DNA of 64,000 nt from Corynebacterium jeikeium (lineage in GTDB: Bacteria; Actinomycetota; Actinomycetes; Mycobacteriales; Mycobacteriaceae). The notes beneath the pieces are model-generated. The model saw nothing but the letters and a program-made list of their open reading frames with translations. It ran no database searches and had not been told where the DNA came from. Below, one piece after another: positions 9,628-18,204 of the stretch. The stretch spans positions 434,001 through 498,000 of the forward strand of contig NZ_CP063195.1 in the NCBI RefSeq assembly GCF_028609885.1, read 5' to 3'. The position numbers were made by a program, and so were the translations under genes. The stretch's first letter is position 1, and each line of letters starts with the position of its first letter.

Positions 9628-11145
9628 GTGGCAAACATTCAAGGCCAGAGAAAACAAACAGAGACAGAACCGTTGCTGAGCCCGTTCGACGACCGGGGTG
9701 AGACCGAGCCCCGGGAGGAATGTGGCGTATTCGGGGTATGGGCACCGGGGGAGGACGTTTCCAAGCTGACGTACTACGGCCTGTACGCACTGCAGCACCG
9801 CGGCCAGGAGGCCGCGGGTATCGCAGTGGGCGACGGCGACCAGATCGTCGTGTTTAAGGATCTGGGTTTGGTCAGCCAGGTGTTCGACGAGCAGTCGCTC
9901 GAAGCCCTCAAGGGGCACATTGGCATGGGACACAACCGCTACACCACTGCCGGCGGTAATAGCTGGGAGAATGCGCAACCCATGTTCCGCATGGCTCCCG
10001 ATGGAACCGACGTGGCTCTGGGCCACAACGGCAACCTGGTGAACCACCGGGAGCTCACTCAAGAGGCCGCTCGGTTGGGTCTGGTTGACCCGAAGGAAAA
10101 CCCCTCAGATTCGCTGGTCATGTGCGCCCTACTGGCCGCCGAGACCCGTGAAGGTCATGGCGTAGAGGAAGCAGCCATGGAGCTATTCCCGAAGGTCAAG
10201 GGTGCTTTCTGCGTGCTGTTTACCGACGGTGACGCACTGTACGCTGTCCGTGACCCGCAGGGTGTGCGTCCGTTGTCTATCGGTCAGCTGGCCGGTGGCG
10301 GCTGGGTTGTCGCTTCCGAAACCGCGGCCTTGGATATCGTGGGCGCCCGCTTCGTCCGTGACGTGGAGCCGGGCGAGCTGGTGGCCATCGACGGTGATGG
10401 TGTGCGTTCTCGCCGATTCGCAGAGACCAAGCACAAGGGTTGCGTATTCGAGTACGTCTACTTGGCCCGTCCCGATTCAGTGATTCGTGGTCGGTCGGTG
10501 AATGGCACCCGCCTGGAGATTGGCCGAAAGCTAGCCGAGGAGGCCCCGGCTGAGGGCGACCTGGTGATTCCCGTGCCGGAGTCCGGCACGCCTGCAGCCG
10601 TGGGCTATGCCCAGGCTTCGCGCATTCCCTTCGGTCAGGGGTTGATGAAGAACGCCTACGTGGGGCGTACCTTCATCCAGCCGTCGCAGACTATTCGCCA
10701 GCTGGGTATCCGGTTGAAGTTGAACCCGCTGCGCGAGGTCATTGAGGGCAAGCGCCTGGTGGTGGTGGATGATTCTATTGTCCGCGGCAACACCCAGCGT
10801 GCGCTGATTAAGATGCTGCGCGAGGCCGGGGCGAAGGAAGTGCACGTCCGCATCGCCTCGCCACCCGTAAAGTGGCCGTGTTTCTACGGCATCGACTTCG
10901 CCTCGCCCACCGAGCTGATTGCGAATAATGTTGATCCCTCGGACCCGGTGGAGGGCATTCGCCGGGAGATCGACGCGGACTCCCTAGCATTCGTCTCGAC
11001 CGAGGCGATGGTAGAGGCGTCACAACAAAGCAGCGAGGAGCTGTGCGCGGCGTGCTTCGACGGTGTGTTCCCGCTGGGCATGCCGAGCGACGACCCGAAC
11101 GCGGCGTTGGTAGAAACGATGCTGAAGCAGCAGGCGAAGAATTAA
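9628..11145 (+). CDS. purF: Amidophosphoribosyltransferase
   Basis: 505 residues with GTG start. The N-terminal nucleophile aligns with Cys32 in EECGVFGVW, so a 31-residue propeptide would be removed, as in the Bacillus-type enzyme. The N-terminal Ntn-hydrolase domain (QHRGQEAAG, GHNRYTT, LGHNGNLVN) is followed by the phosphoribosyltransferase domain with PRPP motif VVVDDSIVRGNT. Two Cys residues near the C-terminus (EELCAACFDG) may belong to a cluster-binding set seen in this class. It commits PRPP to purine synthesis. purM follows after 26 bases, so the two are probably cotranscribed. Confidence 0.96.
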   Translation: MANIQGQRKQTETEPLLSPFDDRGETEPREECGVFGVWAPGEDVSKLTYYGLYALQHRGQEAAGIAVGDGDQIVVFKDLGLVSQVFDEQSLEALKGHIGMGHNRYTTAGGNSWENAQPMFRMAPDGTDVALGHNGNLVNHRELTQEAARLGLVDPKENPSDSLVMCALLAAETREGHGVEEAAMELFPKVKGAFCVLFTDGDALYAVRDPQGVRPLSIGQLAGGGWVVASETAALDIVGARFVRDVEPGELVAIDGDGVRSRRFAETKHKGCVFEYVYLARPDSVIRGRSVNGTRLEIGRKLAEEAPAEGDLVIPVPESGTPAAVGYAQASRIPFGQGLMKNAYVGRTFIQPSQTIRQLGIRLKLNPLREVIEGKRLVVVDDSIVRGNTQRALIKMLREAGAKEVHVRIASPPVKWPCFYGIDFASPTELIANNVDPSDPVEGIRREIDADSLAFVSTEAMVEASQQSSEELCAACFDGVFPLGMPSDDPNAALVETMLKQQAKN

Positions 11146-11171
11146 GAAAGCTTAGAAAGCAAGGACAAGCC

Positions 11172-12263
11172 ATGAGTGAGCACCCCGATAACTCCCCGAA
11201 GCAGGCAGAGGGCGCATCGTACGCCGCTGCCGGTGTAGACATTGAGGCCGGCGATCGCGCGGTAGAGCTTTTCGCGCCCCTGGCCAAGAAGGCCACCCGC
11301 CCCGAGGTGCGCGGCGGGCTCGGTGGCTTCGCCGGCCTGTTCGCACTGGGTGATTATGAGAAGCCGTTGTTGGCTGCGTCCTCCGACGGTGTGGGTACCA
11401 AGCTGGCGGTCGCCCAGGCGATGGATAAGCACGACACGATCGGCCGCGATCTGGTTGCGATGTGCGTGGATGACCTGGTGGTTTGCGGTGCCGAGCCGCT
11501 ATTCCTGCAGGATTACATCGCTATCGGCAAGGTTGTGCCCGAGCACGTTGCCAGCATCGTCGCCGGCATCGCCGCGGGCTGCGAGGAAGCCGGTTGTGCG
11601 CTGCTGGGAGGCGAGACTGCCGAGCACCCCGGCGTGATGGAGCCTCACGAGTACGACGTCTCCGCCACTTCCGTCGGCGTGGTCGAAGAGGCGAACTTGC
11701 TGGGGCCGGATCGCGTGCGCCCGGGTGACGTGGTGATCGCCATGGCTTCTTCCGGCCTGCACTCCAACGGTTACTCTCTGGCGCGCCACGTGCTGCTGGA
11801 TACCAAGCAACTGCCGCTGGACGGCCACATCGACTCCCTCGGTCGCACACTGGGGGAGGAGCTGCTGGAGCCGACCCGTATCTACGCCCTCGATTGCCTG
11901 AAGCTAGCCAGCGAGTGTGACGTTCACACCTTCGCCCACATCACCGGCGGTGGCCTGGCCGCCAACCTGGGGCGCGTGATCCCGGACGGACTGGTCGCAG
12001 AGCTAGAGCGTTCCTCCTGGACCCCCGGCCCGATCTTCCGTCTGATTCAGGAGGAAGGTCAGGTCTCGCAGGAGGAGATGGAGAAAACCTTCAACATGGG
12101 CGTAGGCATGGTCGCCGTCGTCGCTGAGGACGATGCCGAGCGCGCACTCGCGATGCTGACCGCCCGCCACATCGATGCCTGGCGTCTGGGCGAGGTCCGC
12201 CCAGCACAGGATGGACAGTCCGGCGCGGTCCTGGATGGCGAGTACCGCAGCCCGGTGAACTAA
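11172..12263 (+). CDS. purM: Phosphoribosylformylglycinamidine cyclo-ligase (AIR synthetase)
   Basis: 363 residues from ATG at 11172; longer in-frame starts overlap purF and lack homology. Motifs are SYAAAGVDIEAGDRAV, LLAASSDGVGTKLAVAQ, DDLVVCGAEPLFLQDY and GGGLAANLGRVIP, all typical of PurM. It closes the imidazole ring of AIR using ATP. A purine-rich AAGCAAGGAC lies just upstream. The gene ends before a strong hairpin terminator. Confidence 0.96.
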   Translation: MSEHPDNSPKQAEGASYAAAGVDIEAGDRAVELFAPLAKKATRPEVRGGLGGFAGLFALGDYEKPLLAASSDGVGTKLAVAQAMDKHDTIGRDLVAMCVDDLVVCGAEPLFLQDYIAIGKVVPEHVASIVAGIAAGCEEAGCALLGGETAEHPGVMEPHEYDVSATSVGVVEEANLLGPDRVRPGDVVIAMASSGLHSNGYSLARHVLLDTKQLPLDGHIDSLGRTLGEELLEPTRIYALDCLKLASECDVHTFAHITGGGLAANLGRVIPDGLVAELERSSWTPGPIFRLIQEEGQVSQEEMEKTFNMGVGMVAVVAEDDAERALAMLTARHIDAWRLGEVRPAQDGQSGAVLDGEYRSPVN

Positions 12264-12280
12264 AACGGGCTCAGGTTAAG

Positions 12281-12330
12281 AAAAACTCCCGCAGCTGTGC
12301 TTTTCAAAAGCACTAGCTGCGGGAGTTTTT
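12281..12330 (+). terminator. Bidirectional terminator after purM
   Basis: AAAAACTCCCGCAGCT and its exact complement enclose a smaller GTGCTTTT/AAAAGCAC hairpin. A-run and T-run on the two sides let it stop transcription from both purM and the convergent DUF3073 gene. Confidence 0.85.
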
Positions 12331-12349
12331 CTACTGAATAGGTTGGCTT

Positions 12350-12604
12350 TTACCGCGACCCGTTAGAGTATTTGTCCTCGTAGTCGTCGGCGTAATCGTC
12401 GCTGTAGTCGTCGTAATCTGCAGCGTAATCGCTGTAGTCATCCTCGTAGTCGTCGTACTCGGTATCGCCGCGGGAACCGGACCCCCGGTTCTGCGACTGG
12501 CCAGAGAGTTCCCTCTGTAGCCTCTCCAGATCCATCTCCGGAGCGTTGTACTTCAACTGACGAGCAACCTTGGCTTGCTTTGCCTTGGCACGGCCGCGAC
12601 CCAT
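12350..12604 (-). CDS. DUF3073 protein with Tyr/Asp-rich tail
   Basis: 84 residues from ATG at 12604, with AAGGGGG upstream; a longer in-frame start at 12652 is unlikely. The conserved N-terminus MGRGRAKAKQAKVARQLKY and MDLERLQRELSG define DUF3073, a small basic protein confined to actinobacteria and of unknown function. The last 35 residues are a low-complexity run of Asp-Tyr and Asp-Asp-Tyr units, giving a strongly bipolar protein: basic head, acidic aromatic tail. In mycobacteria it also lies beside purM. Confidence 0.85.
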   Translation of the reverse strand: MGRGRAKAKQAKVARQLKYNAPEMDLERLQRELSGQSQNRGSGSRGDTEYDDYEDDYSDYAADYDDYSDDYADDYEDKYSNGSR

Positions 12605-12827
12605 GGCCTGACCCCCTTGCGGTGTCCTCGAGTGGCGCGGGAGTTCGGCCACCCTTTTCGTTTACAAGTTAAGTTTCTTCCTGCCCTACACCATAGCGGG
12701 TACCAATCATTTTTTCCCAAAAGCCCCCTCCCACAGGGTTCGCAGGCGCGGGAGCTTTCACATTGAATTCCCCTATGACCTGCGCTGTTAAGGCTATGAG
12801 AAGGGGGTTGAGCCAAAGTGAGGTTTT

Positions 12828-14060
12828 CTAATTTTTCCCGCGCAGGCGGTTGATCGCGGCGCGACCCGGTCGGATCGCGTCGTCTTGATCCGCATTGGCA
12901 AGGTCGCTGGGATCAATCGATGCGTCGATCCCATCAGCGAGTAGCGGGGGGACGTCGCTATTTTTGGACGCCAACTTCTCCACCACATTGCGCTTCACCA
13001 AAGCCAGCGCGATCGGTCCGTAGTCGCAGTCGTGCACGCTGGACCCGACGCGGCCGATTGCGCGACCCCCTGCAGTAAGTTCGGCACCTACTTCGGGCAG
13101 TCGGTTGGCGGACCCGTCCAGCTGCAGCATTACCAACACGCGTGGAGATTTGCCCAGATTATGCACTCTGGATACCGTCTCCTGCCCTCGGTAGCAACCT
13201 TTGTTCAAGTGCACGGCGGCCTCGGTGGGGCCCGCGGAGACATCGTCTAGTTGGGTGGCGCCGCTGATTCCCCTGCCAATGAAGGCGGGAATCTCGTGGG
13301 GGATAGCACGATCGTCGGTATCCACACCCAGCACTGGCTGGCGTGCCTGCACGCGGAATGCGTCGTAGGCCATGCGCCCGGTGGGCTGGGCGATGTTGTT
13401 TAGCTCGTCCCAGGAGCGGGTGAAACCCTCGCGGGAAACCCACAGGTCGAGAGCCTGGAGTTCGCCGATAGTTCCGGTCCTCCATAGTTGCAGATCTATA
13501 TTTTCTGGCACGTTGATCTTCAACTGAGCGGGCAGGGCGGCGGAGGAGGTGGCGTCATAGGTAAAGAGCGAAGAATCCGTGGCGAGGTCCGTGCCAATCA
13601 CCGTGAGCCGCGCCCACGGCAGGCGCTCGACGGAGACCTGCGACCAGAAAACCATCTTGCTCAGATAATCCTCGAGTGCATCGGCGTGGGTGGCTGGTGT
13701 GTCGAGGATCAGCGCGTCCTCGGTGGCGAGGATGCCGAAGAAGTGCTCAACGTGGCCCTTAACGTCGAGGATCAGCCCGAAGGTAGCCTGGCCGGGCTCG
13801 ATCGCGTTGACTTTCTGGGAGATCAGGTTGTTGAGCCAATCGCGGCGCTCCGGCCCCGAAACGCGGATTGCCACTCGATCCCAGAAGTCCACAAGGCCGG
13901 GCTTGCCATCGCCGACCCTGGATTGTTCGGTGAGAGGGTTGCCGTAGTGCCAGGCGGTGGCGGTGCTCTGAGCTTCGGTGGCCTCGCGGCCAGACAGCGC
14001 GCTGGCGCTAGGTGCGTGGTCGAGGATCGGGCTGTGAGTCAGATCAAACACACAACCCAT
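12828..14060 (-). CDS. ygfZ: YgfZ/GcvT-type folate-binding protein
   Basis: 410 residues. The diagnostic KGCYRGQETVSR motif sits near residue 270, within a GcvT-like fold. YgfZ proteins bind tetrahydrofolate and help repair or assemble iron-sulfur enzymes in the cytoplasm. The N-terminal 45 residues are longer than the E. coli protein but usual for actinobacteria. It is divergent from the aminotransferase gene with about 80 bases between, the same arrangement as Rv0811c/Rv0812 in mycobacteria. Confidence 0.85.
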   Translation of the reverse strand: MGCVFDLTHSPILDHAPSASALSGREATEAQSTATAWHYGNPLTEQSRVGDGKPGLVDFWDRVAIRVSGPERRDWLNNLISQKVNAIEPGQATFGLILDVKGHVEHFFGILATEDALILDTPATHADALEDYLSKMVFWSQVSVERLPWARLTVIGTDLATDSSLFTYDATSSAALPAQLKINVPENIDLQLWRTGTIGELQALDLWVSREGFTRSWDELNNIAQPTGRMAYDAFRVQARQPVLGVDTDDRAIPHEIPAFIGRGISGATQLDDVSAGPTEAAVHLNKGCYRGQETVSRVHNLGKSPRVLVMLQLDGSANRLPEVGAELTAGGRAIGRVGSSVHDCDYGPIALALVKRNVVEKLASKNSDVPPLLADGIDASIDPSDLANADQDDAIRPGRAAINRLRGKN

Positions 14061-14141
14061 CGTAGGACGGGGTGGGCTTGGCGTGCCAATAGCGGCGCTC
14101 TATTGGGCTTGAAGAACCTGCGGGATTAGTTCGGGAATAGA

Positions 14142-15074
14142 ATGGGAAGCATGAGCAATCAGGAAGCAAAGTTCGTAGTCGTGGACGTCTTGGGGGAGGG
14201 CGGTACGGCAGCCACCGCCCAAGAACCGCAGGTCCGGGACGCGACCGTGCCGATGATCTACGCAGACGACCTGGCTGCCGTGCGCGGCGACGGGGTTTTC
14301 GAGACCTTCATGCTGCGCGGTGGCAACGTTCGTAACCGCGAGCGCCACGCCACTCGCTTCCTCAATAGTTCCGCGATGCTGGACCTGCCGGAGCCGGATC
14401 TGGAGCGCTGGTTCCGTGCCACCGACATTGCTGTAGCCGCCTTCGAGGCGAAGAACGGGGCGGGGCAGGAGGCCGCGCTGCGCTGGGTTTATTCGCGCGG
14501 GCGAGAATCCACGGGCCAGCCGACGGGCTGGGTTACAGTAGCGCCGGTTAGCTCGCACGTGTTGCACGACCGGGAGCGCGGCGTACGGGTGATGACGGCC
14601 GAGCGGGGGTTCCGCATCGACCTATCGGAGCGGTCCCCGTGGGCGCTCATTGGAGCGAAGACGCTGTCCTACGCGGCGAATATGGCTGCCCTGCGCAGTG
14701 CGAAAGCCCGCGGGGTGGACGATGTAATCTTCCTCTCCGACGAAGGGCTTGTACTGGAGGGGCCGACCTCGACCGTAGTCGTCGCAGAAGTGGATCCGAC
14801 GACGGGGGAGAATAAGCTCGTTACCCCGCCGGCGCATGTAGGAATTCTGAAGGGAACCTCGCAGGCTGCACTCTTTAAGCTGGCCGAGCAGCGCGGATGG
14901 GCGGCGGAGGAGCGGGTGTTGCGAATCGAAGACCTCACCGCTGCCGCCGGTGTGTGGCTAGTCTCCTCGGTGCGCGTGCAGTCGCGGGTGACCGAACTGG
15001 ACGGTAGGCAGTTGCCCCGTCCGGACATTGCCGACGAGGTAGAAAAAATGGCCTGGGAGGCTGTGACCGGCTAG
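14142..15074 (+). CDS. pabC: Class IV aminotransferase, probable 4-amino-4-deoxychorismate lyase
   Basis: 310 residues; an in-frame ATG nine bases later (14151) is an equally good start. It is a fold-type IV PLP enzyme: GDGVFETFMLRGG near residue 47, the PLP lysine in IGAKTLSYAANM, DDVIFLSDEGLVLEGPTSTVVV and the HVGILKGTSQ segment. The closest functional match by context and length is aminodeoxychorismate lyase in p-aminobenzoate/folate synthesis, but D-amino-acid or branched-chain transaminases share the fold. It sits next to the folate-binding YgfZ gene. Confidence 0.75.
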   Translation: MGSMSNQEAKFVVVDVLGEGGTAATAQEPQVRDATVPMIYADDLAAVRGDGVFETFMLRGGNVRNRERHATRFLNSSAMLDLPEPDLERWFRATDIAVAAFEAKNGAGQEAALRWVYSRGRESTGQPTGWVTVAPVSSHVLHDRERGVRVMTAERGFRIDLSERSPWALIGAKTLSYAANMAALRSAKARGVDDVIFLSDEGLVLEGPTSTVVVAEVDPTTGENKLVTPPAHVGILKGTSQAALFKLAEQRGWAAEERVLRIEDLTAAAGVWLVSSVRVQSRVTELDGRQLPRPDIADEVEKMAWEAVTG

Positions 15075-15712
15075 CCGACCACGCGGGACAGTTGCGCGGA
15101 CTGCCAGGGCACCATCTCGCCGTCGATGAGGCGCTCGTCGACCCAGCCGAGGTCGTTGTTCGGCATCAGACCGTAGAGGCGCTTGCCGGGGCCCAGGTTC
15201 GTCGGGCCGGTGGCCGTCGCCATCGTCGAGGCGCTTTCTAGCTGCCAGGCGCGCTCGTTTAGTGGGCTACCGTACAGGATCTCCACCATGCCATCGGAGT
15301 GAGTGAGGATCATCTCGATCTCATCATCATCGTTGATACGCAGGAAGCCGGACTCGCGGCGACCAGGAGTCTCGGTCGGCTGCCCGTCTTCATCCATGCG
15401 CCAGGTGCGGGAATCGTAGCTAATGCGGTTCTCGCCGTCGTGGGCGAAGACGACTTGCTGGCCGAAGGTGAACTCTTCCTCGCCGGGATGCGCCGCCTGT
15501 CCTTGGCCGCGCCATACGCCGATCAGTGGCAGCAGGGCTAGCAGCCCATCGTGCAGGTTGGGCCCCTTGCGCAGGTTGGCTGTGTCATCTGGGATGGGCA
15601 TGTCGCCGAACTCCGGCAGGTTCTTGTCACTGGTGGACTTGGACTGCTCGGCGGCCAGGTTTACCGCTTCGTTCGCGTCGACCTTGAACTTCTTCTTTTC
15701 TTCTTCAGCCAT
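15071..15712 (-). CDS. Ferric-nitrobindin-like protein (FABP-like barrel), heme ligand missing
   Basis: 213 residues from ATG at 15712, preceded by TTAGGAG; the upstream start at 15748 overlaps lmeA. LLPLIGVWRGQGQ is the GxWxGxG signature of the nitrobindin / Rv0813c family of ten-stranded barrels. The histidine that binds heme near the C-terminus of true nitrobindins is not present: the region reads VPWQSAQLSRVVG. It therefore belongs with the nitrobindin-like members that are not expected to bind heme in the usual way. The ligand is unknown. The first 30 residues are Lys/Glu-rich. Its stop overlaps the end of the convergent aminotransferase gene. Confidence 0.78.
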   Translation of the reverse strand: MAEEEKKKFKVDANEAVNLAAEQSKSTSDKNLPEFGDMPIPDDTANLRKGPNLHDGLLALLPLIGVWRGQGQAAHPGEEEFTFGQQVVFAHDGENRISYDSRTWRMDEDGQPTETPGRRESGFLRINDDDEIEMILTHSDGMVEILYGSPLNERAWQLESASTMATATGPTNLGPGKRLYGLMPNNDLGWVDERLIDGEMVPWQSAQLSRVVG

Positions 15713-15722
15713 ACTCCTAAGC

Positions 15723-16541
15723 CTATAGGCTGGGGAGTTCTTCTTCACTCAAGGGTCGGGATCGCGGAGCCAGATCGGACAGGCTGATCTTCGTATACAC
15801 CTTCGAGGTTTCGACGAATAACGAGCCGCCGGATACGTAGACTCGTTCCGGGTCGCCCCGCATGGGTAGTTCCTTGCCTGGGATGCTGAGGCTAAAGGCG
15901 TCAATAATACGATCCGCGATGGCCCCATCCAACGCGGATTCGTCTGTGACATCCTTGGCTTTGATGTCCAGCCCGTCCGGTGCGGAAAGGATCTTAAGTG
16001 GAGTGATCTTCATGGTTCCGGCGACGATGCGCAGCTTAACCTCAACTTTTGCAGGTTTGGCGAAGCCCTTTGGCTTGCCTTCGAAGATCGCTTCGGTCTC
16101 CCAGCCGCCGCGGGGCGAGATGTCGTCGAGATTCTGGATCTGCAAGGCCTCGATATCCATGCGGTTGCCCAGCAACACGCCGTCCAGCTGTAGACGGGTG
16201 AAGACCTTGCGAGCGGGGGCGTTTTCGATGGTGCCGTTGAAGACATCGTCGGCGGAGACCGTAATGTACTGCGCCGAAGTTTGAACGCTCATCAGCCCGA
16301 AGCCCGGTACGTCCACGTCATTGGCGACGACGGTGACCGCCTGCAACTCATGGCTTAGTGCTGCGCCGGTGTAAGGGAAGCCGGCTACCTGCACCTTCGG
16401 CGGATTGGCCAGGTTCGAATCCGCGTACAGTGCCTCGGAAATCTTGTGCTCGGCTCGTGCCGCAATCACGTTATCGACGAGCATCGCCACGAGTAATACC
16501 AGCACAAGGGTAAGCGCACCGCGAATCGCGATCTTCTTCAC
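15723..16541 (-). CDS. lmeA: LmeA-family phospholipid-binding protein (DUF2993)
   Basis: 272 residues. It has an N-terminal membrane anchor or uncleaved signal (ALTLVLVLLVAMLVDNVIA, about residues 9-27) followed by a DUF2993 domain beginning ARAEHKISEAL, the form of mycobacterial LmeA. In mycobacteria LmeA is a periplasmic lipid-binding protein that supports lipomannan elongation and the mannosyltransferase MptA. The nitrobindin-like gene begins 10 bases after its stop, so the two are probably one operon. The gene position relative to mshD also matches mycobacteria. Confidence 0.75.
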   Translation of the reverse strand: MKKIAIRGALTLVLVLLVAMLVDNVIAARAEHKISEALYADSNLANPPKVQVAGFPYTGAALSHELQAVTVVANDVDVPGFGLMSVQTSAQYITVSADDVFNGTIENAPARKVFTRLQLDGVLLGNRMDIEALQIQNLDDISPRGGWETEAIFEGKPKGFAKPAKVEVKLRIVAGTMKITPLKILSAPDGLDIKAKDVTDESALDGAIADRIIDAFSLSIPGKELPMRGDPERVYVSGGSLFVETSKVYTKISLSDLAPRSRPLSEEELPSL

Positions 16542-16660
16542 TTGGCTGGCCCCCTTCTCGAGCGTTTTCCTGTTTTCTTCAGGTTACTAGGTGTTCCTGT
16601 TTCTTCTTATTGACGCCACGCTTCCGCCGCTTCAAACTCAGCGAAGCGTCAAGAAACCCT

Positions 16661-16690
16661 TTAAATCTTCCCCACGACGGGAAGATTTAA
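16661..16690. promoter_or_regulatory. Perfect 12-bp inverted repeat before mshD
   Basis: TTAAATCTTCCC and its exact complement are separated by CACGAC. The element ends 15 bases before the mshD ATG, so it could be an operator, a 5'-leader hairpin that includes the ribosome site, or a terminator without T-run for upstream transcription. Confidence 0.5.
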
Positions 16691-16705
16691 GGGACAATCG
16701 AGGGC

Positions 16706-17743
16706 ATGGCTATTACCTACGACACATATGAAGACCTGTGGGAGCACTCTGAGGTGTTGGAGGGGGTTCACGAGGTACTGAGCGAAGTCGCTGAGGTGGA
16801 TGGCGTCCCTGCCATTAGTGAAGCTTTCTTACGTGGCATTGACGAAGATCGTGGACATAAGCATGTGGTGGCAATGAATGGCGACCGTGTGGTCGGTGTG
16901 CTGGCGATCGACCCGGACCGCGTGATTGAGCTGGCCGTTGCCCCAGAGGTTCGCCATAGCGGGGTGGGGATTGCCTTGTTTGAGGCTCTACGCGATCAGT
17001 TGGGCGTAAGCGGGGCAATTGACGTCTGGGCGCACGGGGATTCCGCGGGCGCGCAGCGCTTTGTGGAGTCGTTGGATGCCCGTCGAACCCGCGAGCTGCT
17101 GAAGATGTCCGTGGATTGTCCTCCGGCAACCAAGGCTGCCAAGGCTATTGAGGCTGGCGGAGCGGAAGCGGAGAAGCGCTGTCAGGAACAGGATATTGAA
17201 GTCTTGTCCTATGCCGAATCCGTGGCGCGCTTCGATGCGGATTCCGTGGACGCCGAGTGGGTGCGCGTAAACAACGAGGCCTTCGCGTGGCACCCGGAGC
17301 AGGGTGGCTGGAACACGGACCATTTGTGTTCCGCCCGCGATACCAATTGGTTCGACCCGGATGGGGTGCTCATGATGTGGGTGCGGGACGAGAATTCCGC
17401 TGCCGAGCGAGTGGGGATTCCCTGCGCGGCAAACGGTGGTGCTGGCAATGACGATGTCTTCCGCCTGGTGGGTTTCCACTGGACGAAGATTCCGCTGGCG
17501 GAAAAGGAAAAGGATGCCGGTGAGCGGGCAGGCGAAGTATATGTCGTGTGCCTAGCTGACGATGCTCGTGGAAGAGGGCTAGGGCAGGCGATCACTCAAT
17601 TGGGCATGAGGTCGTTGTTGGAAAACGGTTGTGGGCGCATTGAGCTTTATGTGGAGGGCGATAATGCACCTGCGGTCTCTACCTATAAACACCTCGGGTT
17701 CGAAGTTGTGCACACCGATGTGGTCTATCGCGGCTGTCTCTAA
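16706..17743 (+). CDS. mshD: Mycothiol synthase (acetyl-CoA:Cys-GlcN-Ins acetyltransferase)
   Basis: 345 residues with two GNAT domains. The N-terminal one has ELAVAPEVRHSGVGIALFEAL around residue 75; the C-terminal, catalytic one has VVCLADDARGRGLGQAITQLGM around residue 275 and ends LYVEGDNAPAVSTYKHLGFE. The NNEAFAWHPEQGGW segment is typical of MshD. The enzyme makes mycothiol, the low-molecular-weight thiol of actinobacteria, in the cytoplasm. An inverted repeat lies immediately upstream. Confidence 0.92.
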   Translation: MAITYDTYEDLWEHSEVLEGVHEVLSEVAEVDGVPAISEAFLRGIDEDRGHKHVVAMNGDRVVGVLAIDPDRVIELAVAPEVRHSGVGIALFEALRDQLGVSGAIDVWAHGDSAGAQRFVESLDARRTRELLKMSVDCPPATKAAKAIEAGGAEAEKRCQEQDIEVLSYAESVARFDADSVDAEWVRVNNEAFAWHPEQGGWNTDHLCSARDTNWFDPDGVLMMWVRDENSAAERVGIPCAANGGAGNDDVFRLVGFHWTKIPLAEKEKDAGERAGEVYVVCLADDARGRGLGQAITQLGMRSLLENGCGRIELYVEGDNAPAVSTYKHLGFEVVHTDVVYRGCL

Positions 17744-18204
17744 TGGGGGGCTTTGGTCGGGCTTTGGCCAGGCTTTGGTCAGGCACTGATGGCCTCTGAG
17801 GGGGCTCTAGGGGAAAGCGTTGGAGTTACGCTGCTCTTGAGCAGACAGTCTTAATGTTTCTCCAAAATCTCCTGAGAAGACCTGATGTGGCTAGCTAGGC
17901 GTCACTAATTGCGAAGAGCGTTCTGCTTCGCGATTGGTGAACTTTAGGTTAAATCAGGTCACCTCACGCCACACGGGGGTAGTGGTTAGGTGTGGTGTTG
18001 AGGGTATCTTGGAGCGTCTTTCTGTACCGAGAAAGTTTGTTGTGCTGCATAAATGCTGTTGTTCACCTGGTGTTCACTTACAGCACTCTTTAAATCCATA
18101 AGCGGGGATTAATTTTTGGGGTGACGCAAGAGTGGCTCTACAACTGCGAGCTTCTCCTGTAAGACACTTTCTGTACTTCTGACACATTTTCGGAGGAAAT
18201 CCTC
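17744..18204. other. Intergenic region with three tandem 11-mers and the pstS promoter
   Basis: No open frame is convincing here. GGGCTTTGGTC (17748-17758), GGGCTTTGGCC (17759-17769) and AGGCTTTGGTC (17770-17780) form a tandem 11-nt repeat directly after mshD. The right part holds the Pho-box-like repeat and the pstS leader. Confidence 0.5.
18061..18079 (+). promoter_or_regulatory. Pho-box-like direct repeat upstream of pstS
   Basis: GTTCACCT (18061-18068) and GTTCACTT (18072-18079) are spaced 11 nt start to start, the helical-turn spacing used by PhoB/PhoP/PhoR-type response regulators, about 130 bases before pstS. Phosphate-starvation control is inferred from spacing and the downstream operon. 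Confidence 0.5.

Noticed and set aside
9118..10062. 314-codon minus-strand frame across the SCP-like gene and purF start
   Set aside because: No recognisable domain, overlaps two supported genes and the purF promoter.
12281..12652. Repetitive GTAGTCGTC-type DNA as a CRISPR or satellite
   Set aside because: It is the coding repeat for the Asp/Tyr tail of DUF3073; no spacer-repeat structure.
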